Source: Crossaster papposus (taxonomy: Eukaryota > Echinodermata > Asteroidea > Velatida > Solasteridae). From it: a DNA stretch of 64,000 bases. Within the stretch, counting starts at the first letter, position 1, and every line of letters starts with the position of its first letter. The notes under the pieces were generated by a model that saw only the letters and a program-made list of their open reading frames with translations, made no database searches and was not told where the DNA came from. The position numbers were made by a program, and so were the translations under genes. The stretch covers positions 2,790,001-2,854,000 of the forward strand of contig JBAIAA010000412.1 in the NCBI GenBank assembly GCA_037893245.1, in the 5' to 3' direction. Below are positions 12,223-24,167 of the stretch, in pieces.

Positions 12223-14227
12223 ATGGCCAGAGAAGTAGTTATCATCTTACTCACTACAACAGTAATGAGTGTGACACATGGCGTGCTAATTGTCACTGCC
12301 CCGGGCCTCGTGACGGTTCGGAGAGGGGAACCATTGCAATTGTCATGTGACATCACCTTTGAAGCTGGTGATATTAGTATCAGGGCGGCTCGATGGTACC
12401 GAATGCAGGATTCGGGTTTACTATTCTACGGTTCAATTGATGTTTCAGGAGGCTGTGCGTCCGGAAACCGACCGTGTATTGGGAACACTACTGACAATCG
12501 TGGAACAGTACAATACGAAAGAGGCAGGTTTAACAGTGCAACATTAAAGCTTACAATCAATAAAAGTGTACTTGAGGACGACACTATGTTCCAATGCTTT
12601 GTTTTTAGTAGCAGTAGCGGTAGATCACATGCTGCACAAATATCGGTGACCATTAACTACTTCCCAAATGCAACCTACCCGTTGTGTTTTGTGTCTTCAT
12701 ACACCCCTGGACCACCCGTTTTACCTTCAATTCTGTCGTGCTCATCTGAATTAGCTAAGCCAACTGTTTCTCTTCTGTGGACAACTTCCGTCAGTTCAAC
12801 AGTCTTGACAGGGAGCTTAGGTGTTGTGGGCGATCAAATCGAAAACAATCTGCATTTAGACCCATCCTGGACCTACACTACCTATTTTTGTCACGTCTCA
12901 AGCGATGCCTTCCCAGGAATCGAAAGAAACTGCTCTGTCAGTATCGGACCACCAACTATCCCGATCGATCCCTCAGCAGGAGCGACAACTCACGACTTAC
13001 CTACTATCACAACTTCTTATATGTCAACTCGCCATTTTACTGACTCAAGTCCGACTCATTTAAACCCTTCCTCATTTAAAACAGCAACCATTGTGGTATC
13101 GTCTGCTGCAGGTGTTGTAATCATCATTCTCCTCGTCATCATAGTGTACCTCGTGTTGTCAAGGAGACAGGCAAGAAGGTGGAAGGATAGAGGAAGAAAC
13201 CAGCCGCCATCCTCTCCCACCATACAAGGTGGTGCCAGAGACGCAGGGCCAACCAATCGGGCACCGCCGTTACCGCTAGGCGCCTGTGCTGTACAAACCG
13301 TCGGCTCAGAGCAGCTTTCACCTCGGAGCACCTCACTGCAAGCTCTACCCAGCGACACAAGAGGCAGTACCAACTCCTTACACCACTCCTACGAAACCAG
13401 ATTCGGACGTACCGTAGCAGAGCTGCACCCACAGGAACCAGACCAGAGACAACGAGACCAGACTCCCGTAACCGGCAACACAGTCGAGCGACTGCAGCCC
13501 CAGTTTACAAAGAACGGATATACAGCGTACATCGTGGAGGATACTATAAACGGGAACCAGACTAACTCCAATACAGACTACATGCCGCTCTCACCTTATG
13601 AAGAAGGTAATCTGACTGGTTTCTTTGTTGGTCTGCTTGGTGTCAATGCCAACTCATTTTGCTTTCAACTTCAAATAATAGGTACATGTATACCTGTACC
13701 CAGGGTTGTAGTCGAGTCCCTGCAAGTCATTTCACAAGTCCTTTCGTGAAGCCAGTCACAAGTCCCTTCATAAAGGCAGTCACAAGTAACTAGATGAACA
13801 ATGCCAAAGGAATGCCTTTGTCAAAGCTGATTTGAATAGCTTGTGATTTGAATTGGAACTGAAGGACTTGTGATGGACTTGCAGGGACTTACAGGGACTT
13901 GCAGGGACTTGTGATGGACTCGACTACATCCCTGCATACCTAATTGTAGAAGTGCAAAAAGGCATCATCAATCAATTACAAGTTACGAGTTTATAGTTGA
14001 TGTTATAAAACTGCCAAACTGACACTGGGATTAAGCTATTAAATGTATGAATTGACTTTCTCAGTATCTGAGTTATCATGGGTATAAATGTAATGTATCT
14101 ATCGTCCCATGGTTTTCGATCTCTTTTTGTATACATGCATCACAAATACAACAAATGGTTTTCTCTTCTTTTTTTTACAGTCGGTAATGCTCCACCGTGT
14201 GACTATGAAAACCTCAACGAGCAGTGA
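12223..14227 (+). CDS. Two-Ig-domain receptor 2, class A tail (chimeric)
   Basis: Two exons, 12223-13606 and 14181-14227, joined in phase 1, give 476 aa. Signal peptide MAREVVIILLTTTVMSVTHG; Ig1 with C42, RWYRM and C125 plus the family's extra Cys pair (GGCASGNRPC); Ig2 with C173, LLWTTSV at 185-191 and C223; membrane helix about 289-313. The ectodomain is nearly the same as receptor 3, but the tail differs. After a short class B-like stretch (ARDAGPTNRAP, with ACAV where receptor 3 has AYAV) it switches to class A: GYTAYIV, then TDYMPLSPYEE. Splicing turns the last codon into Val, giving SPYEEV, an ITIM-type motif, followed by CDYENLNEQ with a Grb2-type YxN site. Reading on into the intron would instead give a longer, unrelated tail, which I regard as intron sequence. 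Inhibitory signalling is inferred from motifs only. Confidence 0.85.
13701..13934 (+). mobile_element. hAT-like MITE, copy 1 (intron of receptor 2)
   Basis: This 234-bp non-coding element starts CAGGGTTGTAGTCGAGTCC and ends in the complement of CAGGGATGTAGTCGAGTCC. The interior repeats ACTTGTGA / GGGACTTG. Its flanks do not show a clean 8-bp target duplication, unlike copies 2 and 3, so it is probably older. Confidence 0.8.
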
Positions 14228-14271
14228 ATTCTACCAGACCTCTTCGTGTTCTCATTTTGTCTGACACCAAA

Positions 14272-14277
14272 AATAAA
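14272..14277 (+). promoter_or_regulatory. Polyadenylation signal of receptor 2
   Basis: AATAAA lies 45 bases after the stop codon in the terminal exon, supporting that small exon as the true 3' end of receptor 2. Confidence 0.6.
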
Positions 14278-14452
14278 GAAGCTGCCAGCCACGATGTCAG
14301 TGATCCTTACTTCTGAACTCCACATTTAAGAGAAGAATAGGGTGTGAATAATGAAGTGTCTTGGTATCAGCTAGCTTTATATTCGTTATTTGGTAGTTGG
14401 TTACTGCTAGTATATACTGTAAAAGAAATAGCGTCATAATAGTTAGTATTTA

Positions 14453-14693
14453 CGGTCGAAAGTCGAGAAGCGAGGTGCCACCCTTCTACCGTTTTTATTT
14501 TGCGTTTTTGTTATAGGTCGGGTCGTCACCGTAGTAGTATTTACTGATAAACCATATTTTGTTAACGGTAACAAACTTTCTAGTGGCAGAATTTACATAT
14601 TTTTTACCGTAACAAATACCAAAATACAACTATACAGTCCGACTATACAAAATACGGCACAAAGGTGGCACCTCGATGCACGACTTTCGACCG
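14453..14693. mobile_element. Short inverted-repeat element (MITE)
   Basis: Ends pair over about 30 bp: CGGTCGAAAGTCG at 14453 and CGACTTTCGACCG ending at 14693, followed inward by GAGGTGCCACC and its complement. The 241-bp element is non-coding and lies just downstream of receptor 2. Confidence 0.7.
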
Positions 14694-15594
14694 AACTTTG
14701 TACAGTGTGGTCTATAATTATGGTATTTGTTAACAGCCGAGAGCTAGGCGCGCATATAGCACCCGAGAATAATAAGAATGTTACTAAGCGCACCGAGAGG
14801 TTAAGAAAACCAGTAACTGTTAAATATAAATGTATAGTAACTAACTTGTTATAGCCAGAAGTCAAACATTAAACCGTTGAAATGTAGCCTTTGATAACCG
14901 CGGGCTTTTCTGCCGGACATTAAATAGTCTTGGTTCCAAGACCTTCGTGTTGTTTATTCCGCGATGACACAAACCACCGATATTATAGAGGGCGCTATCT
15001 ACAGACGAATCGCACCCGCGAACTCAGTGGACTCACTCGAAGGTCTTGGACAAGTTGGCACACAGGGGGCGTGGTCAGACTATTGTAATATATGCATTAT
15101 TCATATCACGTGATAATGATGGACGGTTATAGGCAAATTCGTGGGAGGGTTACGCAAAACGTTACACGTACACGCCGCGATTGACCCGGCCGTGATGTGC
15201 ATGTACTATACTGTACATGTATTCGCATTTTTGTATCACTGTGGACGGAGACATGGGCATGGCTTCCCTTACCGAACATGACATGTTCTCGTGTACAAAA
15301 TGGTTAGAAAGTCGAGCACTTTTTTCAAAATGCTCCCATTTTAACCACAATTATTTTCCTGGGTTGAAATTTCCAACCAATATACCCTATACCCTAACCC
15401 AAACACTAACCTTATTTCTCCATGCCCTAACCCACATCCTAACCCTAGCTTTTGAGTAATTTAAGTACAATCCAAAAATCTAATTCGTGAAATTCCTAAT
15501 GGAGACCTAAATATAAATCACCCTTTGGAGACCTTTTTACTCCCATTGTCCCCATTGTGTTCACGTCTCCAGAGGTACCGTATTTCGCACCATA

Positions 15595-15642
15595 CAGTAC
15601 ATGTACATATGTACATGTACATGTACTTTACATGTACATTGA
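15595..15642. repeat. GTACAT simple repeat
   Basis: Repeats of the self-complementary GTACAT unit, with another block at about 17357-17400. Simple-sequence DNA only. Confidence 0.7.
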
Positions 15643-15733
15643 CACAGCAAATCATAGCTGCCCCGGCGTTTATTTGTGACTGCGGGTGAATTTGTTGATT
15701 GAAACAACTTTGCTCTATGGTGAAAACCTCCAA

Positions 15734-16512
15734 AGCCCCAGTCCCACCGAAAGCCGGATACGCTACGGATCAACCCGGATGCACTACGGTTCATATCCGG
15801 GGTCATCCGGAGTGGAACCTTAGTCAAACCGTGATAATCCGGGACTATCCGGGACTATCCGGGGCCATGCATCTGGGACCATCCGGGGACATCCGAAGTG
15901 AGTCCGGGAAGTCGAGCGTCACCCTGCGGATCAGCATCTAGCATCCGGAGTGATCCGGGGCCATCCGGGAAGGGAGAGGGGGGCGGCGAAGAACCGTAGT
16001 GAAACCGTAGTGCGATCGTGATGATCCCTAGTGTATCCGGGATAAACCGTAGCGTAACCGTAGTGTAACCGTGTTTATCCGGGATGAAACGGGAGTTGGT
16101 TCCACTACGGTTCCACTACGGATCACCACGGATTCACTACGGTGTCACCACGGTATTTCCCGGATGAACCGGGATGAACCGTAGTGTATCCGGGGTCATC
16201 CGGGGTGAACCGTGGCACATCCGGGATGAACCGTGGCGCATATCCGTAGTGAAATACCGTGGCGGAACCGTAGTGAATCCGTGACCATCCGGGGTCATGG
16301 GGGAAAAACAGGCTTGAACCGGGGTGATCCGGGCCCATTCGTGGCAGAACCGTAGTCAAACTATAGTAGAACCGTAGTAGGATCGGGGAACATGTCACTT
16401 TGTTTTTGATTGCCTTCCCGGACCACCCCGGATCAAACGTAGTTTCATCCGGGGTCATCCGGGGCGATCCGGGGCGATCCGTAGCATATCCGGCTTCAGT
16501 GGGACTGGGGCT
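15734..16512. mobile_element. Foldback element filled with ATCCGGGG / CCGTAGTG motifs
   Basis: Terminal inverted repeats of about 35 bp start AGCCCCAGTCCCAC and run into GCCGGATA and GCTACGGATC at both ends. Almost the whole 779-bp interior is made of ATCCGGGG(T/C)C and ACCGTAGTG words in direct and inverted order. No coding frame is supported; open frames across it are products of the repeat. It abuts a second foldback element at 16521. Confidence 0.8.
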
Positions 16513-16520
16513 ACTAATTT

Positions 16521-17050
16521 ATATGGTGGCCCTGAGGGATATCAAAAGTCGTGAACATTTTCGCGACAAATTTGCGACTTGTCGTTAATTTATTTGCGAC
16601 TGGTCGTAAATATTTTTGCAACTAGTCGCAAATAATTTCACAACTAGTCGTGACAAAATTTGCGACTAGTCGCGAATTTTGTCACGACTAGTTGTGAAAT
16701 TATTTGCGACTAGTTGCAAAAATATTTACGACCAGTCGCAAATAAATTAACGACAAGTCGCAAATTTGAGTCCTGAATTGTTTACGACTTGTTTTTTGCG
16801 ACTAGTCGTAAATATTTTTTCGCGAATAGTCGTCAATATTTTCAATAGTCGCGAAAAAAATTCGCGACTAGTAGCGAAAATATTCAATAATAATCACGAA
16901 TTATACGACTAGTCGCAAAAATATTCACGAACAGTCGCAAAAATATTAACAACCAGTCGCGAATAAATTCACGACAAGTCGCGAATAGTTTCACAACTAC
17001 TCGCAAACAAATTCACGACTTTTATGTCCCTCCATGCAGAGCCACCATAA
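16521..17050. mobile_element. Foldback element filled with CGACTAGTCG palindromes
   Basis: Ends pair as TATGGTGGC...AAAGTCGTGAA at the left and its complement at 17013-17049. Inside are about twenty GCGACTAGTCGCAAA-type units, each largely self-complementary, spaced roughly 20-25 bp. A partial relative of the left end lies at about 30200-30300. Non-coding. Confidence 0.8.
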
Positions 17051-18798
17051 ATTTCCCCTTTTATTTCAGGGAAAGGTAGTTTTTGCAGGTAATTAACTGT
17101 TTGCCAAAATGAAGCACGACCTCACTAGATTTGAGGCTAATACTGACGTACTGTACGTTCGATACACTGGAATACAAAAAAACGCACCGCGCTGAAGCAC
17201 CATAACATAGCGATGCTGCAGCGGGCAGACCCACGGTACCGGTGGCTGTAGCTAGCTTGCACTGCCATGCCCCGGAAGATCGGACACACGTACATGTACA
17301 ATGCTATTAAAAGTCTGCACATTTCGCGCAATGCACCGTTATACAGTCACCATCACATACATGTACATTGTACATATTATGTACATGTACACTGTCTTGT
17401 GTACACACACACAGTATCTTATATTTGTGTATAATGAATAATTCATGATGAGGCTCAAACTCGGTCGCTGATTGGATCCCTCGGAAAAGCGAGGGAGATT
17501 CGTCGAAAACTAAGGTTAAAGTTAACAATTGATTGCCAACTAGTGCTAGACCCATTGGGGAATCCAAAATCATGTACGTTTGTCAAACGTCGGCTCCAGT
17601 GCGAGTATGGATCCAGCTGCATTATGTAAACTACGCATGCGTGAGACACCAACGCACACGAAGTCGGGATTTGAAAAAGAGACAGCGTTAACGAATCTGC
17701 GCGCGTGGGCGCCGAAATAACACAAGGGTCTAGGACTAGACTAGACATTAAACTGAGCGGTGACAGTTCTCAGTCGCGAGTGCGTGGGCGTTCTCTGCTC
17801 CACGCCCTCTATATATTTCGAAGCTTTTTATCTCATAATTCTCGCTATATATATATATAAAACAAGATAACAGTTTGTCAATGTATATCTTTTGGCGGCT
17901 TAAATACAGTAATAATAACAGCAGGCATATACTCGTCAAAATAAAGTAAAGATAATACAATTTTCCTAACAAGAATTGAACCAACGCACGGGTTTGGTGT
18001 CACCCTCTCCCCAATGTGAATTAAATATTAAGCAAAAACACCGACCGTTTTTGTTTTCTCTATAGTAAACGCAGTGATTCCAATCTAGTGGCATGGCCTG
18101 TTGGTGATCATACTCCATGTATTTTTCGTAAGTTTTGTTTCAATGACTAAGCCATCGAATCTAACACTTTGATTAAGATTTTGTATTTAACATTTCTTTT
18201 TAGTAAAAGGATTTAAAATGAGAAATAAAACACAGAACCATAGCCACTGTTTATTTCATGTTTTGTTTATAAATGCCCTTGGTGGACGTAAAATGTATAA
18301 TTTGTATCACGAACAGCGCTAACATGCGACACAATGTGTATAACCCCTTAACCCCACACACCCCAAGCATTACCCCCCCCCCCCACATCTCATTCTTCAA
18401 AACTAGTTATATTTATGGCGTTGAACACAATTGAAAGGTTGTCGCCTTGGATTTCCCAAAGCAATACTGCGTATACGAATACTTCGCAAAGAGTATACAC
18501 CCCACTGGGCCAGTTTGTTGATGCAACATTATAGCCATAATGCTCTAATTTCAAAAGAGTATTGTTATTAAAATTCCCGTCAAGATATGCCTAAAAGCAT
18601 ATGTATTCATTGGAGGTGAAATGTATACGACCATGGAACCAGGAAGTGAACTTGGCAAAATACGTCCACGTACGTACGTACGTTACCGGTACTGTGAGAA
18701 AGTGGAAGCATTTGTTAATGCTATGTACATGTATGTTGTTGACAGCGAATTACACGTAAGTTAAAATACTTTGTTGTTTTGGTCAGCGGCAGGTCAAG
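17051..18798. other. Spacer upstream of receptor 3
   Basis: No supported gene. The last 500 bp match the 5' flank of receptor 2, ending in a nearly identical GGTCAGCGGCAGGTCAAG before the start codon. Confidence 0.5.
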
Positions 18799-21380
18799 AT
18801 GGCCAGAGAAGTAGTTCTCATCTTACTTACTACAGCAGTACTAACTGTGACAACCGGCGTGCGTGTCACTCCGTCAGGCACCGTGACTGTTCGGAGAGGG
18901 GAACCATTGCAAATGTCGTGTAACATTACATTTGAAGCTGGTGATGGTATCAAGGCGGCTCGATGGTACCGAATGCAGGATTCTGGTTTAATAATCTACG
19001 GTGCAATTAATGTTTCAGGAGGCTGTGCGTTCGGAAACCGACCGTGTATTGTTGGGAACACTATTGACAATCGTGGAACAGTACTATACGAAAGAGGCAT
19101 GTTTAACAGTGCAACATTAAAGCTTACAATCAATAAAAGTGTACTTGAGGACGACACTATGTTCCAATGCGTTGTTTTCAGGAGCAGTAGCGGTACTTCA
19201 CATGCTGCACAAATATCGGTGACCATTAACTACTTTCCAAATGCAACCTACCCGATGTGTTTCGTGTCTTCAAACACTCCCGGACCACCCGTTTTACCTT
19301 CAATTCTGTCGTGTTCGTCTGAGTTCGGTCAGCCAACTGTTTCCCTTCTGTGGACAACTTCCGTCAGTTCAACCGTCTTGGCAGGGAGCTCGGGTGTTGT
19401 GGGCAATCAAATCGAAAACAATCTGCATTTAGACCCATCCTGGACCTACACTACCTATTTTTGTCATATCTCAAGCGATGCCTTCCCAGGAATCGAAAGA
19501 AACTGCTCTGTCGATATCCGGCCACCCATCATCTTCACCGATTCCCCGTCAGTGTCGGCACCACATGACCCACCTACTACTCCAGATTCTTCGACGCCAA
19601 CTCCCCACTTTATTGACCCGAGTCTCACTGATTCAAACACTTTTTCGTTTAGTCCAGTAATAATCGCAGTATTGTCAGCTGTGGGCGGTGTGATCATCAT
19701 TCTCCTTGTCATCATATTATGCCTGGTGTCGTCAAGCAGGAAGGCAAGAAGGTGTGAGGATAGAGAGACAAACCTGCCGCTATCCACTCCCGTCACGCAA
19801 GGTGGCGAGGCCAGTAGGCAGGCAGCTAACATCTACGGCGATCAAACCTACTATCAACCTACAGACCTCGGACCTGGTGGAGGTAACACCAGAGATGCAG
19901 GGCCCATTGATCGGGCACCGCGGCCACCGCCGGAACCCATGGCCGAGGACTGCCGCGGCGCCTACGCGGTGACAACGGTAGTCTCGGGTCTGCCTCCACC
20001 GCCACCAGTGTACGCAGTCCTGGACCCTGACTCGCCATCGGATGACACATTGGGTGACTACTCGTACGCCACTGTGCAGAAGAGGACAGCGCTACCAGGG
20101 GATGGCAAACGAAAGCCAAATGGTGAGTACGTTGAGCTTCAGTTTCTAGATATAAACCAACTGGCAAAATTGAATGATTCGGGACATACCAACGACTCAC
20201 TATGATCCAGGGATGTAGTCGAGTCCATCACAAGTCCCTGCAAGTCCCCGCAAGTTCATCACAAGTCCCTCAGTTCCAATTCACATCACAAGCTATTCAA
20301 ATCAGCTTTGACAAAAGCATTTCTTTGTCATTGTTCATCCAGTTACTTGTGACTGCCTTTATGAAGGGACTTGTGACTGGCTTCACGAAAGGACTTGTGA
20401 ACAGACTTGCAAGGACTCGACTACAACCCTGCTCCCTGCTATGATCCATGTCATATCTGACGTTGGGCGACTCTTAAATGTCTCTTATTGACGACATTTC
20501 TCATCTCAGCCCGAAGCTTTCCGACACAGCTTTACCTAGTTTTGTCTGAGCTCTCCATGTCGCACGAGATTTGTCGTTGGAGATTTGCTAGTACTTGGTT
20601 GATACCAAAGATTGATACCATAGAAATATAAAGGTCCCGTGGGAAAAACGATCAACCTATGATATATGGCGAAATATAATTCGTGGGCAACTCATAATAA
20701 CTTGCATTAACCCTAACCCTAATGTGTAAAAACAATAACATTAATATTTGTGTATTTAATTGGTACTGTTAGGGTTCGTACATTTCGGCCCATTCTGTAT
20801 AATTGTTTAAGGTCAGTTTCTTGAACAAAACCTTGGGTGAAGGCAAACAAAATGCGCTAAAAGATTTTAGAATCTTTGGGAAGAACAGAGTACTTACCAG
20901 CGGCTTATGAAAAGTCCTTTTAAAACTTACACAGGATTAACATTTGCCTGTCGTTTTGTAATTCTTGGTCACTTCCTGGGTGGAACAAGTAGCTCGTTAA
21001 CCCTATTTATTTGGCGCTACATTACAATGTACTACACAATATGACACAATTCTCAAAGGCCAATGTAGTAAGAGTATACAGTTTATTCAAATAGTATTTT
21101 GTAGTATTAGGTAACGTTAGGGATACCGCGTGTGACAACAATGCCAAATGTTCACCATCTTTGTTTTTCAGTTGCAGACAAGCGGAGTACCACGGGAGCT
21201 TTCGCCGTTGTCGGGCAGATCCAACCCGGCGGCTCGTCTGGGCAACGCGGGGACGACATCGGGAACAACGGGGGTTACAAAGATGACAACAGCGACACAA
21301 TCTTCGTCGACAATATTCTGTATGTTGCTTCGTCTGATGATGCACTACAACTTAAGACCAGATATAGTGACGTCATTTAA
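18799..21380 (+). CDS. Two-Ig-domain receptor 3, class B tail
   Basis: Exons 18799-20122 and 21172-21380, phase-1 join, 510 aa. Signal peptide MAREVVLILLTTAVLTVTTG; Ig1 with RRGEPLQMSC, RWYRM and FQC, plus the extra pair GGCAFGNRPC; Ig2 with SCSSE, LLWTTSV and YFC; membrane helix about 287-311. The tail is class B: GAYAV (Y389), VYAVLDPD (Y405), DYSYATV (Y421, Y423), and the terminal exon adds DNILYVASSDD (Y492). Its ectodomain is almost a copy of receptor 2's, while the tail follows receptors 4, 5 and 6. The intron carries a hAT-like MITE. The start codon context is the same as in receptor 2. Function is inferred: a surface receptor with several SH2-binding-type tyrosines. Confidence 0.87.
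20208..20438 (-). mobile_element. hAT-like MITE, copy 2, with 8-bp target duplication
   Basis: This 231-bp element lies in the intron of receptor 3, in the opposite orientation to copies 1 and 3. Ends are CAGGGATGTAGTCGAGTCC and the complement of AGGGTTGTAGTCGAGTCC with a few extra bases. It is flanked by direct repeats CTATGATC at 20200-20207 and 20439-20446. An 8-bp duplication with CAGGG termini is typical of hAT transposons. It has no coding capacity. Confidence 0.88.
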
Positions 21381-22700
21381 AATAGGTCAAAGTTCAGGCT
21401 ATACAGGATCGATGGCCCACAAAAACGGACGAGCATATTTCACTAAACCCTGGTCACAACTACCCAATACAAATGAATTTCTGGAAGAAAAATGATACCA
21501 AGAAATCCAGACATTCTGGTATCATGGAAGGCTTGCCCGTTTGTTGTGTGAACCACTCTGCACGTTGCTTGCTAGTAGTAAAATTATAAAATATTTGCAA
21601 ATGGTGTATCTACCTTTAATCCAAGTAAAATAGTTTTAAACAGTTTAATGATGCAAAAGAGTTATAGAAAAGTGCTTTTCATCTTGATTGCTTGTCAAAT
21701 TATTTTACCAACACTGTTGCTTTTGGCTCCTAAGAACAACCTTTTTGCTGTATAGAGGCCACTGATATTATGTATAAAATAATATAAGCGCTTGTGCATA
21801 AATATTGTTGAGTTTTAATCATAATTTGTACAGTGGCCACAAACAAAAATATAATTAACTCTATCTAGAAGTTTGTCTATGGCGTTGCGTTGTGAGTAGC
21901 ATTTTTTTTTACCAGAGGGCGTACTTTCTTAAATGTTTGCGATTGCGCCCTCGAGGAGAGTCATGATCCTGTCCGATAGACTCTTTCCCACCCCCCCCCC
22001 CCTTTCTAGCCCCCCCCCCCTCACTTCATATTTCCCAGCCCCCCCCCCCCCCCTCCCGTTCCTACCCCCCCCCCCCCCCTCCCGTTCCTAGCCCCCCCCC
22101 CCCCCCCCCCTTCAACACAACATTCCACAAGCACGCACGGAGAAGTTCTCTTCTTGCTTCATACGAATCAACTATTTTTGAGGTTAAAGGTCACGCCGAA
22201 GTGAGGTCACGGGGAAATCCCCCGTTTCTTCCCCAACTCTTCATGGAATGTACGCATTATACTCAACAATTGTAATTCAATATATTAGCATTTCCTGAGT
22301 TGAACGTTGCATGTGTTGTAAAGAATCGAAGGCGTGTGAACATAAAGTACATGTATAACAACAGGGAAGCTGTCTTAATATAACTGATTTCGTTTCCGTC
22401 ATGGCGTGTATTTGATGAACATTGGGCGTATAAAGGTTTCTGTTTGTTTCACGTACGACTGGTCACATTGTGAATAATGAAATGCCCAGAAATTCCCAAG
22501 ACCGACTAAATGGTTTGCGTTTAAGGAACAATCCACTGAGAAGAATCTCGCACAATTAAAGTGACGCGTGCATTCACATCTGTGTAAAGACCTTGATATG
22601 TAATACAAGTCGGTGTGGTAGTTGTTAAACACAGGAGCTAACTGGTGCCATTTTGTTTGCCGTTGTGACAAGGTGAATGTTCTACTGTTATACTGGGAAG
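21381..22700. other. Spacer upstream of receptor 4
   Basis: No supported gene. It holds the C-rich low-complexity tract at 21990-22110 and otherwise AT-rich DNA. Confidence 0.5.
21990..22110. repeat. Poly-C rich low-complexity tract
   Basis: Runs of 10-20 C are broken by TTTCTAG, TTTCCCAG and TCCCGTTCCTA; the last unit is present about twice. Similar G or C runs occur at 11527-11546, 50374-50405 (about 32 G), 54784-54811 and 58902-58928. Confidence 0.8.
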
Positions 22701-24015
22701 ATGGCTTCCAAGTTAAGCGTCGTATTGGTGACTACCATTCTTGCGCTTGTAAACACCACAGTTTCTTTACAGGTCACGACTTTCCAACATGTATCAGTGA
22801 GGAGAGGTGAAGAATTATACTTGGCTTGTGACATTACATTGGAAGCTGATGATTCGTTATCAATGGTTCGATGGTACCGAGGGGACGAGGCAGATCCGTA
22901 TGGTGTGATTGTTGTTTCAAGTGGTTGTGGTACACAAGACTTTTCATGTCATGCAGCAAACACTACAGACAGTTGTGGCGTGGTCCAGTATGTGCAAAAT
23001 GGCAACAACGATGCAACATTAACGTTGAAAATTCACATCACAACTTCAGATGACAACACGCTTTTTAATTGTGCGTTTTTGGATAGTAGGGGCCATCAAA
23101 GTTCGGCTAACATAATGGTGGCAGTTTTCTATCTGCCGCAACCGGCATATCCGACGTGCACTTTATCGATGCATCTCACTGAAAACTCGACTGCTGTGCT
23201 TAACTGCTCCTCCGAGAAAGCTCAGCCAGTGGTTTTCCTAGAGTGGACAACCTCGGTTAATTCATCCAGGATATCACTCTCAAGTCATAGAGTCGTCGTC
23301 GGGGATCAAGTTGAAAACACTTTTCATCTAAGCACTCTGCCTGTTTCCTATAGTAATTTGACATTCACGTGTTACATGAGGAGTGAGGCCTATCCGAACA
23401 TCCGCAGAAACTGCTCCCTCGGACCAATCTTTAGCCCAAACACTCCTACCACGCATGACCAAGAACCATCAGAAGAAAGTCCCCTTCACACAACACCTAT
23501 TCTTCAGACCGACGAAACCACGGCTTCCGTACTTGCTCCCGACTCCGCCCGATTACCGGTCGGCACCGTCGTCATTGCGGTCGCGGCGAGCGCTGGTGGC
23601 GCCATCATTATCATTCTCCTCCTCATCATCGCTTGTCTTGTCTCAAGGAGGAAACCGAAGAGGCGTGAGGACAGAAACATATCCTTCCGCCTTTCGAGCG
23701 TCGCAGCATCGCTCACCGATGTAAATGATCAAACCGCAAACGACTACGAAGAACGTGGCGCGGGAATCAGCTTCGGGCTCGCTGGCACTCCGCCGCCACC
23801 TGGCCAGTCAGCCTACGCCTACGCCGTGATTCCAGGGGCTAGCCCCTACCAGCCACCACCGCTGGAGTACGCCGTACTCGACCCTGACGCACCCAGCAGC
23901 GATGAGTACGCGTACGCGTACGCGAGTACCAATCGACAGGAGATGAGAAATCAGGACTTGAGTATGGATGCAGCTGGGGGTAACGGAGGAAACATCGAAC
24001 AGGATGTGGAAAGAG
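22701..24015 (+). CDS. Two-Ig-domain receptor 4, class B tail, terminal exon not found
   Basis: The main exon encodes 438 aa plus one base and ends at a GTGAGC donor in the family's usual phase 1. The start at 22701 (MASKLSVVLVTTILALVNT) is preferred over an in-frame methionine 24 bases upstream because it opens the signal peptide. Ig1: LACDI, RWYRGD, FNC, with extra pair SGCGTQDFSC; Ig2: NCSSE, LEWTTSV, FTC; membrane helix about 289-314. The tail has AYAYAVIPG, LEYAVLDPD (a full ITIM match, LxYxxL) and EYAYAYAS. No exon with the DNxLYVxSxDD motif is visible before receptor 5; if the donor is not used, the frame stops at 24050. The region where the exon would lie holds three mobile elements. 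Confidence 0.82.
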
Positions 24016-24167
24016 GTGAGCTTGTCAAAACCGAAGTTTGTTTGTTTTAAATAGAGACATCACAAAACTGAGTTTACTTTTATGCCAATGGAGTTCACAA
24101 GGTTTACAAACTGTTAGCACACGAGCGGTAAAAGATGACCCAACCACTGGTCATCACCCTAATTTAA

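Noticed and set aside
13607-13749. Read-through C-terminus of receptor 2 after SPYEE
   Set aside because: A GTAATC donor precedes it and the added residues run into a MITE; the short terminal exon with YENL and a close AATAAA is better.
15378-15456. Telomeric repeats (CCCTAACCC words, also near 20710, 25560 and 61520)
   Set aside because: Only one to three irregular units each, inside gene-rich DNA; no true array.
16540-17040. Regularly spaced short palindromes resembling a CRISPR array
   Set aside because: The units vary, spacers are not unique, the ends are transposon-like inverted repeats, and the DNA is eukaryotic.
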